This document shows, piece after piece, positions 55,450 to 63,044 of a DNA stretch of 64,000 bases. The position numbers and the translations under genes were made by a program. Numbering within the stretch: the stretch's first letter is position 1; every line of letters begins with the position of its first letter. The DNA is from Alicyclobacillus acidocaldarius subsp. acidocaldarius Tc-4-1 (GTDB lineage Bacteria; Bacillota; Bacilli; Alicyclobacillales; Alicyclobacillaceae). The stretch is from NCBI RefSeq assembly GCF_000219875.1, contig NC_017167.1, forward strand, positions 62,001 to 126,000, in the 5' to 3' direction. The notes under the pieces were generated by a model, which saw nothing but the letters and a program-made list of their open reading frames with translations, was not told where the DNA came from and did not search any database.

Positions 55450-55764
55450 ATGGCCGACCGACTGCAGTTGCAAATCCGATACCCGGAACAAGGGCTCACC
55501 GAGCGCGAACGACAGCTCGTCGTCTGTCTGGTTCAGCGCATCTGCGTGCACCATCTTCAGCGGCGGCGAGATCGCTCGGTTCACATTCGGCCAGCGAATG
55601 TGGATTCCATCCATCTACTCGTGAATCAGGTGATTGAGGTGAACCCGGCTTTGGCCGAAGACGAGCGCGGCGAGATCCTGCGGGCGCTCGTGGAAGACGT
55701 GAATCACACGCTGGCGCTCTGCGACATCCGCGGTGACGACATTGTGCGCGTGCACCTGGCGTAG
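55450..55764 (+). CDS. Hypothetical small soluble protein
   Basis: 104 residues from an ATG with a weak AAGGGG site. No family recognised. It is charged (many Arg, Glu, Asp) with predicted helices at residues 16-35 and 75-92, and no membrane segment or signal. Codon use resembles its neighbours, which supports it being real. It precedes another small gene and the tRNA pair. Confidence 0.55.
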   Translation: MADRLQLQIRYPEQGLTERERQLVVCLVQRICVHHLQRRRDRSVHIRPANVDSIHLLVNQVIEVNPALAEDERGEILRALVEDVNHTLALCDIRGDDIVRVHLA

Positions 55765-55814
55765 CCAGCCAAACTGGCGCGGAGGGGCGGGCTGGAGTAG
55801 AATCGGGATGGGGA

Positions 55815-56045
55815 GTGAGTGTGGTGAAACTTCACATCTCGACGTTTCAGATGCCCGACGGCATGTACCTGGCGACATGCGCAGAGATCCCTATGTGCCG
55901 GGCGCTGCGGCAAAACAAGGGGCACGCGGTACAGGACGTGAAGCAGCAGATCCGGCGCTTTCTCGCGGAGCGGCAGGCGGAGAATCGCCCGTTCGAGCCG
56001 GAGCCGCTGTTGGAAATTGAAATGGAGGCGCCGAATGGCGCTTGA
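55815..56045 (+). CDS. Small HicB-like protein
   Basis: 76 residues or slightly fewer; GTG at 55815, 55821 or 55824 after GGGGAG. The pattern MPDGMYLATCAEIPMCRALR, then VKQQIRRFLAER, resembles the partial RNase-H fold of HicB antitoxins and UPF0150 proteins (strand, strand, helix). No HicA toxin gene is adjacent and there is no attached DNA-binding domain. It could be an orphan antitoxin-like or a general ligand-binding domain. Function not assignable. Confidence 0.5.
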   Translation: MSVVKLHISTFQMPDGMYLATCAEIPMCRALRQNKGHAVQDVKQQIRRFLAERQAENRPFEPEPLLEIEMEAPNGA

Positions 56046-56070
56046 CGAAAAGGGCATGCTGTGTTATAGT
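56042..56070 (+). promoter_or_regulatory. tRNA promoter
   Basis: TTGACG, 17 bases, TATAGT, 41 bases before tRNA-fMet. Overlaps the stop of the preceding small gene. Confidence 0.75.
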
Positions 56071-56110
56071 CTAAAGCGTTCGCCGCGTTAGACGAACGGC
56101 AAAGCAACCT

Positions 56111-56186
56111 CGCGGGGTGGAGCAGTTGGCAGCTCGTCGGGCTCATAACCCGAAGGTCGCAGGTTCGAGTCCTGCCCCCGCAACCA
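56111..56186 (+). tRNA. tRNA-Met (CAT), initiator
   Basis: A full cloverleaf: acceptor CGCGGGG / CCCCGCA with the C1-A72 mismatch that marks initiator tRNA, anticodon stem GTCGGGCTCATAACCCGA with CAT, T arm GCAGGTTCGAGTCCTGC, and an encoded CCA end. The three GC pairs of the anticodon stem (GGG/CCC) also fit tRNA-fMet. Confidence 0.97.
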
Positions 56187-56189
56187 GAT

Positions 56190-56266
56190 GGAGCCGTGGT
56201 GTAGAGGCCTAACATGCCTGCCTGTCACGCAGGAGATCGCGGGTTCGAATCCCGTCGGCTCCGCCA
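56190..56266 (+). tRNA. tRNA-Asp (GTC)
   Basis: Acceptor GGAGCCG / CGGCTCC with discriminator G, anticodon loop CTGTCAC with GTC, T arm GCGGGTTCGAATCCCGT, and an encoded CCA end. It starts 3 bases after tRNA-fMet and shares its transcript. Confidence 0.97.
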
Positions 56267-56269
56267 AAG

Positions 56270-56293
56270 AGGACCGCTCTAACGAGCGGTCCT
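56270..56293. terminator. Terminator of the tRNA operon
   Basis: A 10-bp perfect stem AGGACCGCTC / GAGCGGTCCT around TAAC, followed by TTCACTTT. Lies between the tRNAs and the convergent MMPL gene. Confidence 0.85.
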
Positions 56294-56329
56294 TTCACTT
56301 TGTATGGGACCAGCTTCCGGCGTTGTGCG

Positions 56330-58468
56330 CTAGGTGCCCCTCGGCCACCGCGCCGCGTCTCCGAGAATCGCGGTGATGGCGGGGACCATCCAGGGCCGCA
56401 CCACGAAGGTGTCCAGCAGCACGCCGATGGCCGTGACCACGCCAAATTGCAGCAGCACCTGGATGGGCAGCGACGCGAGCATGGCAAACGTGCCTGCCAG
56501 GATGAGACCGGCGGAAGTGATGACGCTTGCCGTGTCGGCGACGCCCCGTTCCACGGCGGCGTGAGCCCGTCCCTGGTGCCAGACCTCCCAGATGCGCGAC
56601 ATGACGAAGATGTTGTAATCTTCCCCGAGTGCCACCAGAAAGACGAACGCGTAAAGCGGGATAGCCCCCTGCATGGCGGGCTGATGGAGGACCTCACGAA
56701 TCACGAGCCAACCAAGGCCCATGGCGGCGCCGTAGGAGAGCACGATGGTCGCGAGGAGATAGAGCGGCGCGACGACCGACCGCAAATAGACGAGCAGGAG
56801 GAGCCCAATGGCGACAAGCACAATGGGGATGACCACCCGCGTGTCTCGAGCCGTGATCGCTCGCGTGTCTTCTTGCGCGGCGGTTTCGCCGGCCAGGTAG
56901 ACGTGCGCGGCTTGCCCGCCCGCTGAAGCGCCCTTAGCCGCAGCTCGCTCGATGGATGGCAGCGCCGCCATGGCGGTTTCGCTATAAGGGTTCGTTCGCA
57001 GCTCCACCTGCATCAAGGCCACGTGGGCATGGTCACGGACCGCCACCAGGTGCACCTGCTCGACGGCGGCGAGCGATTGCACGGCGCGGACGGCACCTTC
57101 GGGGCTGCCGCCCTCGACCAGCACGTCGATGGGCGCGAGCGCACCAGGGCTCTCGTGGGCCGACAGCACGGCGTAGCCTTCGCGCGAAGGCATGTCCGCC
57201 GGGAAGGACGAGAGCAGGTCGTAGCTGGTGCGCACGTGTGGCAGAGCGAGGCAGCAGGCGGCGAGGGCGAGCGAGCCAAGGACGGCCACCGGCGTGCGGC
57301 GCCGCACCGCTGTCCGCCCGAGCCAACGCGAGACGCGTCCTGGTTGCCCTGCGTCCGGCGCATCTGGTTCATAGCGGGGAATTCGCGGCCAAAACGCCGC
57401 GCGCCCAAGCGAGCCAATGAGCGCCGGCACGAAGGTGATGGCGACGAGGGCCATCACGAATACCGCGACGCTGAAGGGGATCGCGAACTCGTGAAACGAC
57501 GGCGATCGCGCCGCCAACAGCGAAAGCAGCGAGGCGGACACCGTCAGGCCGCTCATCAGAATGGCACCTGCCGCACCCTTGTAGCTAGCCCGCAAGGCGT
57601 CGATCGGCCGCCCATGACGCCGCAGCTCCTGGCGGTAGCGGGCGATGAGGAACAGGCAGTAATCCGTTCCGGCGCCAAAGAGTAGCACCGTCAGGATAGA
57701 CAGGGTCTGCGCGTCGAAGGTCAGGCCCCCGTAACGCGCCCACGCGCCAAGCAGCGAGCTCACGACGGTGTATGCAATCCCGACGCTCACGAGCGGCACC
57801 AAGGCCAGGATGGGCGAGCGGTAAAGAACGATCATGAGTGCCAGCACGAGCAACGTCGTCGCGATGAGTAGGGCGAGATCCGCATGCTGGAACAGATGCG
57901 TGGCGTCGACCGCAATGCCTACTGGCCCCGTCACGTAGGCGTGCAGGCCGGGACGGTCCGGTGCGCGATTGAGCGCGTCGGCGCCGACGGCGCGGCGGAG
58001 GTCCTGATCGATCTCGTCCACGGCTTGATTCAGCTGGTCCTGCGATGCGTCCGCGCGCAGGAGCACCGGGAAGCTCACCACTTTGCCGTCATCCGAGGCG
58101 AAGCGCGCCGCAGCTCCGGGCGGGAGCGCATCGAGCTGGGGCACCTGCGTTTGAGCCGTCACGGGATGCGTGCGAAGTTCGCGCACGGTGCGGCGAATGG
58201 CAGCCCAATCGGCGGAGGAGATGCCGGTCGGATTGTAGAAGACGAGGATGGCGGGCGTGCCGGACGATGCGGGGAACGCATCCCGCACTCGGACGGCTGC
58301 CATCTGGCTGGGAGCCGAGGCGGGCAGAAGCGTGGAGCGGTTGATCTCCTCTTTGGACGCCGCGGGGAAGACCGCGGCGAGTAAGGCAGCGGCGAGGAGC
58401 CATGCGAGGATAGCCGCCGCGCGCCAGGTCCGGCTCCACGTTCGGACTTTCGGTTCGAATCGATGCAA
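56330..58468 (-). CDS. MMPL/RND-family exporter
   Basis: 712 residues from a TTG after AGGAGGTCG. Twelve membrane helices in two halves (TM1 at about 15-35; TM2-6 about 200-360; TM7 about 385-405; TM8-12 about 560-700) with two extracytoplasmic loops. The second TM block has the MMPL proton-relay motif FGAGTDYCLFLIARYRQEL, repeated in weaker form as ALGEDYNIFVMSRIWE. MMPL proteins export lipids or amphiphiles using the proton gradient. It is divergent from a TetR gene, the usual regulator of such pumps. Confidence 0.93.
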   Translation of the reverse strand: MHRFEPKVRTWSRTWRAAAILAWLLAAALLAAVFPAASKEEINRSTLLPASAPSQMAAVRVRDAFPASSGTPAILVFYNPTGISSADWAAIRRTVRELRTHPVTAQTQVPQLDALPPGAAARFASDDGKVVSFPVLLRADASQDQLNQAVDEIDQDLRRAVGADALNRAPDRPGLHAYVTGPVGIAVDATHLFQHADLALLIATTLLVLALMIVLYRSPILALVPLVSVGIAYTVVSSLLGAWARYGGLTFDAQTLSILTVLLFGAGTDYCLFLIARYRQELRRHGRPIDALRASYKGAAGAILMSGLTVSASLLSLLAARSPSFHEFAIPFSVAVFVMALVAITFVPALIGSLGRAAFWPRIPRYEPDAPDAGQPGRVSRWLGRTAVRRRTPVAVLGSLALAACCLALPHVRTSYDLLSSFPADMPSREGYAVLSAHESPGALAPIDVLVEGGSPEGAVRAVQSLAAVEQVHLVAVRDHAHVALMQVELRTNPYSETAMAALPSIERAAAKGASAGGQAAHVYLAGETAAQEDTRAITARDTRVVIPIVLVAIGLLLLVYLRSVVAPLYLLATIVLSYGAAMGLGWLVIREVLHQPAMQGAIPLYAFVFLVALGEDYNIFVMSRIWEVWHQGRAHAAVERGVADTASVITSAGLILAGTFAMLASLPIQVLLQFGVVTAIGVLLDTFVVRPWMVPAITAILGDAARWPRGT

Positions 58469-58498
58469 TCTCGTCGACCTCCTTTCAGCGATGTCGTA

Positions 58499-58528
58499 AT
58501 TATATATACTGGATAGTTAATTTGTAAA
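58499..58528 (-). promoter_or_regulatory. MMPL gene promoter
   Basis: Minus-strand TTTACA, 18 bases, TATAAT, about 30 bases before the TTG start. The AT-rich interval between the MMPL and TetR genes is the probable TetR target, but no clean palindrome was found. Confidence 0.65.
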
Positions 58529-58592
58529 TGTGCTTTGCTCGCCGTGCAAAATCCGATACCATCGAAGGCGATGTCGATGGGAAGGTGAGACC

Positions 58593-59216
58593 ATGCGGAA
58601 CGCGAGGAGCCGGCGACCTGGGCGCCCGCCGCAGGTGGAAATGGACGAGCCGACGGCTGAAAAAATTCTCCGCGCGGCTGCTGAGTGCTTCATGGATCAG
58701 GGATTCGCGGCGGTTTCGATGGACGACGTCGCGGAACGAGCTGGCGTCACGAAGGCCGTCGTGTATTACTACTATGGTTCCAAGACGGAGCTGTTTCAGC
58801 GCGCGATGATGGAGGTCATGCGCGCTTCCCGCGAGCGCACGCAGGCCATTCTGCGCGAGGACGGACCCCTGCGCGAGCGGCTGCAGAAGCTCACGCGAAC
58901 CCGCCTTGCCATTCCAGCGACGCTCGACATGAACCACATCCTTCGAGGCAGTCAACGCGCGCTTCGCCAGGATCAACTGGACGAGATGCACCGGGCGGAA
59001 GAGCAACTGGTGGAAGTCATCGCCCAAGCATTGCACGCGGAGATGGCAGAGGGGCGCTTGCGGCCGGTGGACGCCGTGTTCGTGGCGAGATCGTACCTTG
59101 CGCTGCTCGGCATGGGACAGGCGGAATTGCGGCGCCGCGGCGGGGGACAAGCCGCCATCGACGAGATTGCGGCAGACATCGTGGATCTGCTCTGGCGCGG
59201 CATCGAGCCGGGGTGA
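58593..59216 (+). CDS. TetR-family regulator
   Basis: 207 residues, ATG after GGGAAGGTGAGA. A basic N-terminus (RNARSRRPGRPP) is followed by the helix-turn-helix (AAAECFMDQGFAAVSMDDVA, RAGVTKAVVYYYYGSKTELF). A helical effector domain completes it. Divergent from the MMPL pump with a 124-base gap, so it most likely represses that pump until a lipophilic ligand binds. Confidence 0.92.
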   Translation: MRNARSRRPGRPPQVEMDEPTAEKILRAAAECFMDQGFAAVSMDDVAERAGVTKAVVYYYYGSKTELFQRAMMEVMRASRERTQAILREDGPLRERLQKLTRTRLAIPATLDMNHILRGSQRALRQDQLDEMHRAEEQLVEVIAQALHAEMAEGRLRPVDAVFVARSYLALLGMGQAELRRRGGGQAAIDEIAADIVDLLWRGIEPG

Positions 59217-59326
59217 AGCCGGGCGTGACGCGCGCCCATCTTGCCAAAACCGGGCGAACGTCTAGGCTGACGGGCGATGCGCCACATACCGTATAGCGAA
59301 CGCTCGCGAGAAGGAGGAGGATGTTC

Positions 59327-59437
59327 ATGTACGGTGTGTTTGGTGGGTACACCCGTTGGGCGGTCGTGTTCCTGATCATCTTCGTGCTGTTCTTCCTGTT
59401 TGTCCCGGCTGCGCCGGTTGCGACGGCGTCCTGCTGA
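59327..59437 (+). CDS. YjcZ-family sporulation peptide
   Basis: A 36-residue peptide (MYGVFGGYTRWAVV then a hydrophobic run ending FVPAAPVATASC). The ATG is 6 bases after AAGGAGGAGG; an ATG two codons earlier touches that site. The Tyr/Gly-rich start plus one C-terminal hydrophobic helix is the YjcZ-type small spore-protein pattern common in Bacillota. Terminal Cys is unusual. Function in the spore is not known. Confidence 0.65.
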   Translation: MYGVFGGYTRWAVVFLIIFVLFFLFVPAAPVATASC

Positions 59438-59451
59438 GCGGCAAGCCGTCG

Positions 59452-59479
59452 GGGCGGCGGCTTGGCCGGGCCGCCGCCC
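59452..59479 (+). terminator. Possible terminator
   Basis: A GC-rich stem GGGCGGCGG / CCGCCGCCC shortly after the YjcZ-type gene. There is no U-run, so it is weak. Confidence 0.35.
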
Positions 59480-59573
59480 GCCGCGCGGACGATCGGCTTG
59501 CGGACCGAGGTCCGTCACGGCTGCGTGGACATGAAAGAAGGCGGCGATGCCGGCCGCCCGTGCATGCGCGCGA

Positions 59574-60119
59574 TCACGCCTGTTGAAATGCGGGATCTTC
59601 GTACGGGTGCGCGACCCATCCCGCCGGATCGATGAACAGGCGGACAGCCACCACTTTGCGCTCGTCTGTGAGCGTGAAGAAGTGCGGGTTGCCCTCCGGC
59701 ACCGAGATGACGTCACCGGCGCTAAGCACCACGTCGAAATAGCCCCCGTCCTTGCCCTTGATGATGAAAATACCGCTCCCCGACACAATGGCGCGGACCT
59801 CGTCCTCGGTGTGCGTGTGCACCTGTTCAAACTTCTTTAGGAGTTCATCCAGATTCGGCGTCGACTCCGACAGCGAAATGACGTCCCACTTCACGTAGCC
59901 GCGCTTGCGGGAGAGGTCCTGGATTTCCTCCTGCAGCGCCTGAAGAATCTCATCCTTCTCCGCATCCGAGAGATCGAACTTGCCCTTGAGCGCGTCCGGG
60001 AGCCTCCGATCCACATCCCAGTGATCGTAATAGACCTCATTGCGGTTCAGAAATTCGCGCACCTGGTCCTCGCCGTGGATCTCTTCGCCCGTGTTGCGAA
60101 TCCGTACGTATGCCACCAC
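59574..60119 (-). CDS. mtnD: Acireductone dioxygenase
   Basis: 181 residues from a GTG after AAGGAGG, matching ARD length; the longer frame has no ribosome site. Cupin with metal ligands HTHTEDEVR (two His and Glu) and the later His in GNPHFFTL. N-terminal YVRIRNTGEEI and the Y-Y-D-H-W-D-V region are typical. It oxidises the acireductone of the methionine salvage pathway to the 2-oxo acid precursor of methionine (Fe form). It is on the opposite strand from mtnW-mtnX-mtnB, 1 kb away. Confidence 0.95.
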   Translation of the reverse strand: MVAYVRIRNTGEEIHGEDQVREFLNRNEVYYDHWDVDRRLPDALKGKFDLSDAEKDEILQALQEEIQDLSRKRGYVKWDVISLSESTPNLDELLKKFEQVHTHTEDEVRAIVSGSGIFIIKGKDGGYFDVVLSAGDVISVPEGNPHFFTLTDERKVVAVRLFIDPAGWVAHPYEDPAFQQA

Positions 60120-60233
60120 GCCGACCTCCTTGTATGCTTCTCCATGTCCGCGGACATCCGCCGCTTGCGTATATCGTAGAATTCCGCCCGGCATTTGTCC
60201 ACAGGCAGGCGACTCGGCAGCAGGGGCCTCATC

Positions 60234-61010
60234 TCAGCTCAGGCTGAGCCAGGCGCTTGTGCCCAACATCGCGGCGCCTGACGTGGCTTGGTAGATGACC
60301 CGGATTTGGCCCACCTGACCCTTCATCCACGGCGCATACACGAAGGTCATGGACGCCTGATTCGGATAGGCGAGAAACCCGGGTGCCGTGGCGTGCGCTT
60401 CGGCGCGAGCGACGGCCTGCGTCCACGTGTCAAACACGGCGTCGCCCTGCTTCGGGATCCACTCGATTTCTTCCAACCGGTACCCCTTCGGCGCATTCGC
60501 AATATGAAAACTCACGGTGTGTTCGCGCTCACTCGGCGGGCGGTCGATCACGACGCCCGGAGCCGGCTGGGTCGCCGCCATTAGGTCCACCGTGCCCTGG
60601 GGCCAAAAGACCGAGACGTGATCGACCGTGGGCCCGCGGCTGCCATTCGGTAGCCTCGAGAACACCCATAAAAGCTGGTAGTCAGGCCCTGCTGGATAGA
60701 GGTAGATGTAGGAGTCCTGCGTATACCGGACGCTGCCGGGCGTGCCGAGGACGCCGGCGATTTCATGGTACGTGAGCGTGCGCAGCGCCTGCGCGTAGGA
60801 TCGCACGTCGAAAATCTGTTCCCCTTTGTTGAGGCCAAACGCCACATCCTTCGCGCGGTACGTGAAGTAGACGCCGGCGCCCGCATACGCCTGCTGATCA
60901 TGAGACGATCCCGCCGCGCACGTTGTGACAGATCGCTGCCGCACCCTACCTCTCGCCGCCGTTGGCCTGCTGTCCACATGTTTATCCACAATTTCATCCC
61001 CAATATCCAC
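60234..61010 (-). CDS. Uncharacterised protein, part DUF4309-like
   Basis: Up to 258 residues; start uncertain. A GTG at about residue 22 (VRQRSVTTCAAG) after GAGAGGTAGGG is the most plausible start. The segment FDVRSYAQALRTLTYHEIAGVLGTPGSVRYTQDSYIYLYPAG resembles DUF4309 (YjgB-like), secreted Bacillota proteins, but no proper signal peptide is visible in this frame, only a Cys after a short polar stretch. The C-terminal 130 residues (IEWIPKQGDAVFDTWTQA, FVYAPWMKGQVGQIRV) are not recognised. The first codons overlap a cluster of DnaA-box-like sites, so the 5' end may be misread or eroded. Confidence 0.55.
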   Translation of the reverse strand: MDIGDEIVDKHVDSRPTAARGRVRQRSVTTCAAGSSHDQQAYAGAGVYFTYRAKDVAFGLNKGEQIFDVRSYAQALRTLTYHEIAGVLGTPGSVRYTQDSYIYLYPAGPDYQLLWVFSRLPNGSRGPTVDHVSVFWPQGTVDLMAATQPAPGVVIDRPPSEREHTVSFHIANAPKGYRLEEIEWIPKQGDAVFDTWTQAVARAEAHATAPGFLAYPNQASMTFVYAPWMKGQVGQIRVIYQATSGAAMLGTSAWLSLS

Positions 61011-61027
61011 AGGCTACTGTGGAAAAC
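60982..61027. promoter_or_regulatory. Cluster of DnaA-box-like sites upstream of mtnW
   Basis: TTATCCACA (60982-60990, perfect), ATATCCACA (61003-61011, one mismatch) and TGTGGAAAA (61019-61027, TTTTCCACA on the other strand). They lie just upstream of the mtnW -10 box. Direct sequence match; DnaA binding is inference. Confidence 0.5.
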
Positions 61028-61054
61028 CGCGTGTGGCGTGCGATCCCGCTTGTG

Positions 61055-61060
61055 TATAAT
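61055..61060 (+). promoter_or_regulatory. -10 box of the mtnWXB operon
   Basis: A perfect TATAAT 77 bases before mtnW; the -35 region is poor. The remaining leader is about 70 bases, too short for a SAM (S-box) riboswitch. A small hairpin ACTCGG/CCGAGT lies at about 61091-61103. Confidence 0.45.
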
Positions 61061-61137
61061 GGCGGATGGACTACCCACAGGGATGTGGATGACTCGGCCC
61101 GAGTTCCACGCTGACACGAAACGAGGTGGCCTTTGAG

Positions 61138-62373
61138 ATGGTGAACCATGATCCTTCCCCTCGCGATGCGGTGGTCGCCACCTATCGCCTGCGGGATCGC
61201 AAGGACAAGCTCGAGGCAAGAGCCGAGGGCATTGCCGTCGGCCTGACCATCGGGACCTGGACGGACCTCCCCGCCGCGCGCAAGTCGGAAGTGGAGAAGC
61301 ACTGCGGCCGCGTGGAGGGCATTCGCGTGCTCGAGGAGCGGCCGGAGGGAGACGTCGTCGCCGAGATCGACATCGCGTATCCGGTGGCAAATCTGAATGG
61401 CACCTTTGCGTCGCTGCTCGTGACGGTGTTTGGCAAGCTGTCGATGGACGGCGAGATTCGGCTCGAACGGCTCCAGATGCCGGACTCGCTCGTGCGCCAG
61501 TTCCCCGGGCCGAAGTTTGGCGTCGAGGGCGTCAGGCAGCGCCTCGGCGCGTACCATCGCCCGCTCGTCATGAGCATCTTCAAGGCGTGCGCGGGGCTCA
61601 CGCTGGACGAACTCGTGGAGGCGTTCGGCGAACAGGCCGAGGGTGGCGTCGATCTCGTCAAGGACGACGAGATCTTCTTCACGGAGGCGTACGCCACGCC
61701 AGAGGATCGCGTCCGCGCCTACGCGGCGAAGGCGGACGAGATCGCCCAGCGGACGGGGCGAAGGACCGCCTACGCCGTCAACCTGACCGGGCCGGTGCAC
61801 AGCCTGCGTGAGAGGGCCCGCCGGCTCGCGGACCTCGGCGCTGGCGCGCTGCTCGTCAACGTGGTGGCGTACGGCTACGACGTGGTGGCGGATCTCGCCC
61901 GAGACCCCGAGGTCCACGTGCCCATCCTCGCGCACCCGGCCGTGTCGGGGGCGCTGTACGGATCGCCCAACTACGGCATCGCGGCGGACATCGTGCTCGG
62001 GCAGCTCATGCGGCTCGCGGGCGCGGATATCGGCATCTTCCCGTCCATGTACGGCAGCGTGACGCTCGGCCGCGAGGCCACGGACCGGCTGCTTCAGCAC
62101 CTGCGGGCGGAAGGGGTGCACAAACCCGTCCTTCCCGCGCCGTCCGCCGGCATCTACCCCGGCCTCGTGCCGCGGCTGTATCAGGACTTCGGCGTCGATC
62201 TCGTCCTGAACGCCGGCGGCGGCATTCACGGCCACCCGGGCGGCGCGCGCATGGGCGGTCGCGCGTTCTTCGACGCCATCTGGGCCGTCGAGCACGGCGT
62301 GCCGCTTGAGGAAGCCGCGAAGGATCGCCCGGCCCTGCGCCAGGCGCTGGAGAAGTGGGGGATGCCCTCGTGA
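61138..62373 (+). CDS. mtnW: 2,3-diketo-5-methylthiopentyl-1-phosphate enolase (RuBisCO-like)
   Basis: 411 residues, ATG after GAGGTGG. RuBisCO-like protein: N-terminal domain to about 130, then barrel with KFGVEGVRQRLG, GGVDLVKDDE (the Lys carbamylated in the family) and metal ligands Asp/Glu after it. Further landmarks are HPAVSGALYGSPNYGI and VLNAGGGIHGHPGGARMGGRAF (phosphate site). It enolises the diketone phosphate in methionine salvage. It is coupled by GTGA overlap to mtnX. Confidence 0.96.
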   Translation: MVNHDPSPRDAVVATYRLRDRKDKLEARAEGIAVGLTIGTWTDLPAARKSEVEKHCGRVEGIRVLEERPEGDVVAEIDIAYPVANLNGTFASLLVTVFGKLSMDGEIRLERLQMPDSLVRQFPGPKFGVEGVRQRLGAYHRPLVMSIFKACAGLTLDELVEAFGEQAEGGVDLVKDDEIFFTEAYATPEDRVRAYAAKADEIAQRTGRRTAYAVNLTGPVHSLRERARRLADLGAGALLVNVVAYGYDVVADLARDPEVHVPILAHPAVSGALYGSPNYGIAADIVLGQLMRLAGADIGIFPSMYGSVTLGREATDRLLQHLRAEGVHKPVLPAPSAGIYPGLVPRLYQDFGVDLVLNAGGGIHGHPGGARMGGRAFFDAIWAVEHGVPLEEAAKDRPALRQALEKWGMPS

Positions 62374-63044
62374 CGGTGCGCGTGATCTGCGACTTTGACG
62401 GCACCATCTCCGAGCGGGACATGATTGTGAGCATCATGCGCCACTTTGCGCCCGAGGCAAGCGAGCCCATCATCCAGGCCGTGCGCGCCGGCGAGCGATC
62501 CGTCAAAGACGGCGTCGAGGCGATGTTCGCCCTGATCCCGTCGAACCAGTATGGCGCCGTGGTGGCGTACGCCCAGGCGGCGACCGCCGTGCGCCGGGGT
62601 TTTCCACAATTCATCCACACCTGTGAACAACTCGGGTGGAAAGTCGCGATAGTCAGCGGCGGATTCGACTTTTTCGTAGAGCCGGTTATCCACAACTTAT
62701 CCACAGCGTCTGTGGATATCTATTGCAACCGCATCGACGCAAGCGGCTCTCACCTGCGCGTGATGTGGTCAAAGCCCTGCGACGAGGCGTGCGACGGCGG
62801 CTGCGGCCTCTGTAAGCCGCGCGTCATCCGGGAGATGGTGCAGCCGAGCGATCACGTCATCGCCATCGGCGACGGGGTCACGGATGTCAAGGCGGCGAAG
62901 ATGGCCGATTTCGTCTTTGCGAGAAGTGATCTCCTGCGCCTGGCGCGGGAGTTGGGCCTGCCCCACCTTCCGTTTGAGACGTTTGACGACATCACAGCGG
63001 CGATTCTGGATAAGGGGAGCGAACTGTATGCCCACCTTTCATGA
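62370..63044 (+). CDS. mtnX: 2-hydroxy-3-keto-5-methylthiopentenyl-1-phosphate phosphatase
   Basis: 224 residues from a GTG overlapping the mtnW stop. HAD superfamily: VICDFDGTISERD (nucleophile Asp), VAIVSGGFDFFV (motif II Ser) and HVIAIGDGVTDVKAA (motif IV). Cys residues in CDEACDGGCGLCK match the MtnX pattern. It dephosphorylates the enol product of MtnW. The mRNA end overlaps mtnB. Four or five DnaA-box-like sequences lie inside this gene (62600-62719). Confidence 0.95.
   Translation: MTVRVICDFDGTISERDMIVSIMRHFAPEASEPIIQAVRAGERSVKDGVEAMFALIPSNQYGAVVAYAQAATAVRRGFPQFIHTCEQLGWKVAIVSGGFDFFVEPVIHNLSTASVDIYCNRIDASGSHLRVMWSKPCDEACDGGCGLCKPRVIREMVQPSDHVIAIGDGVTDVKAAKMADFVFARSDLLRLARELGLPHLPFETFDDITAAILDKGSELYAHLS
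62600..62719. promoter_or_regulatory. Cluster of DnaA-box-like sites within mtnX
   Basis: TTTTCCACA (62600-62608), TCATCCACA (62611-62619), TTATCCACA (62686-62694), TTATCCACA (62697-62705) and TGTGGATAT (62711-62719, reverse). Two are perfect consensus. Unexpectedly dense for coding sequence in a GC-rich genome. Binding is inferred, not shown. Confidence 0.55.
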
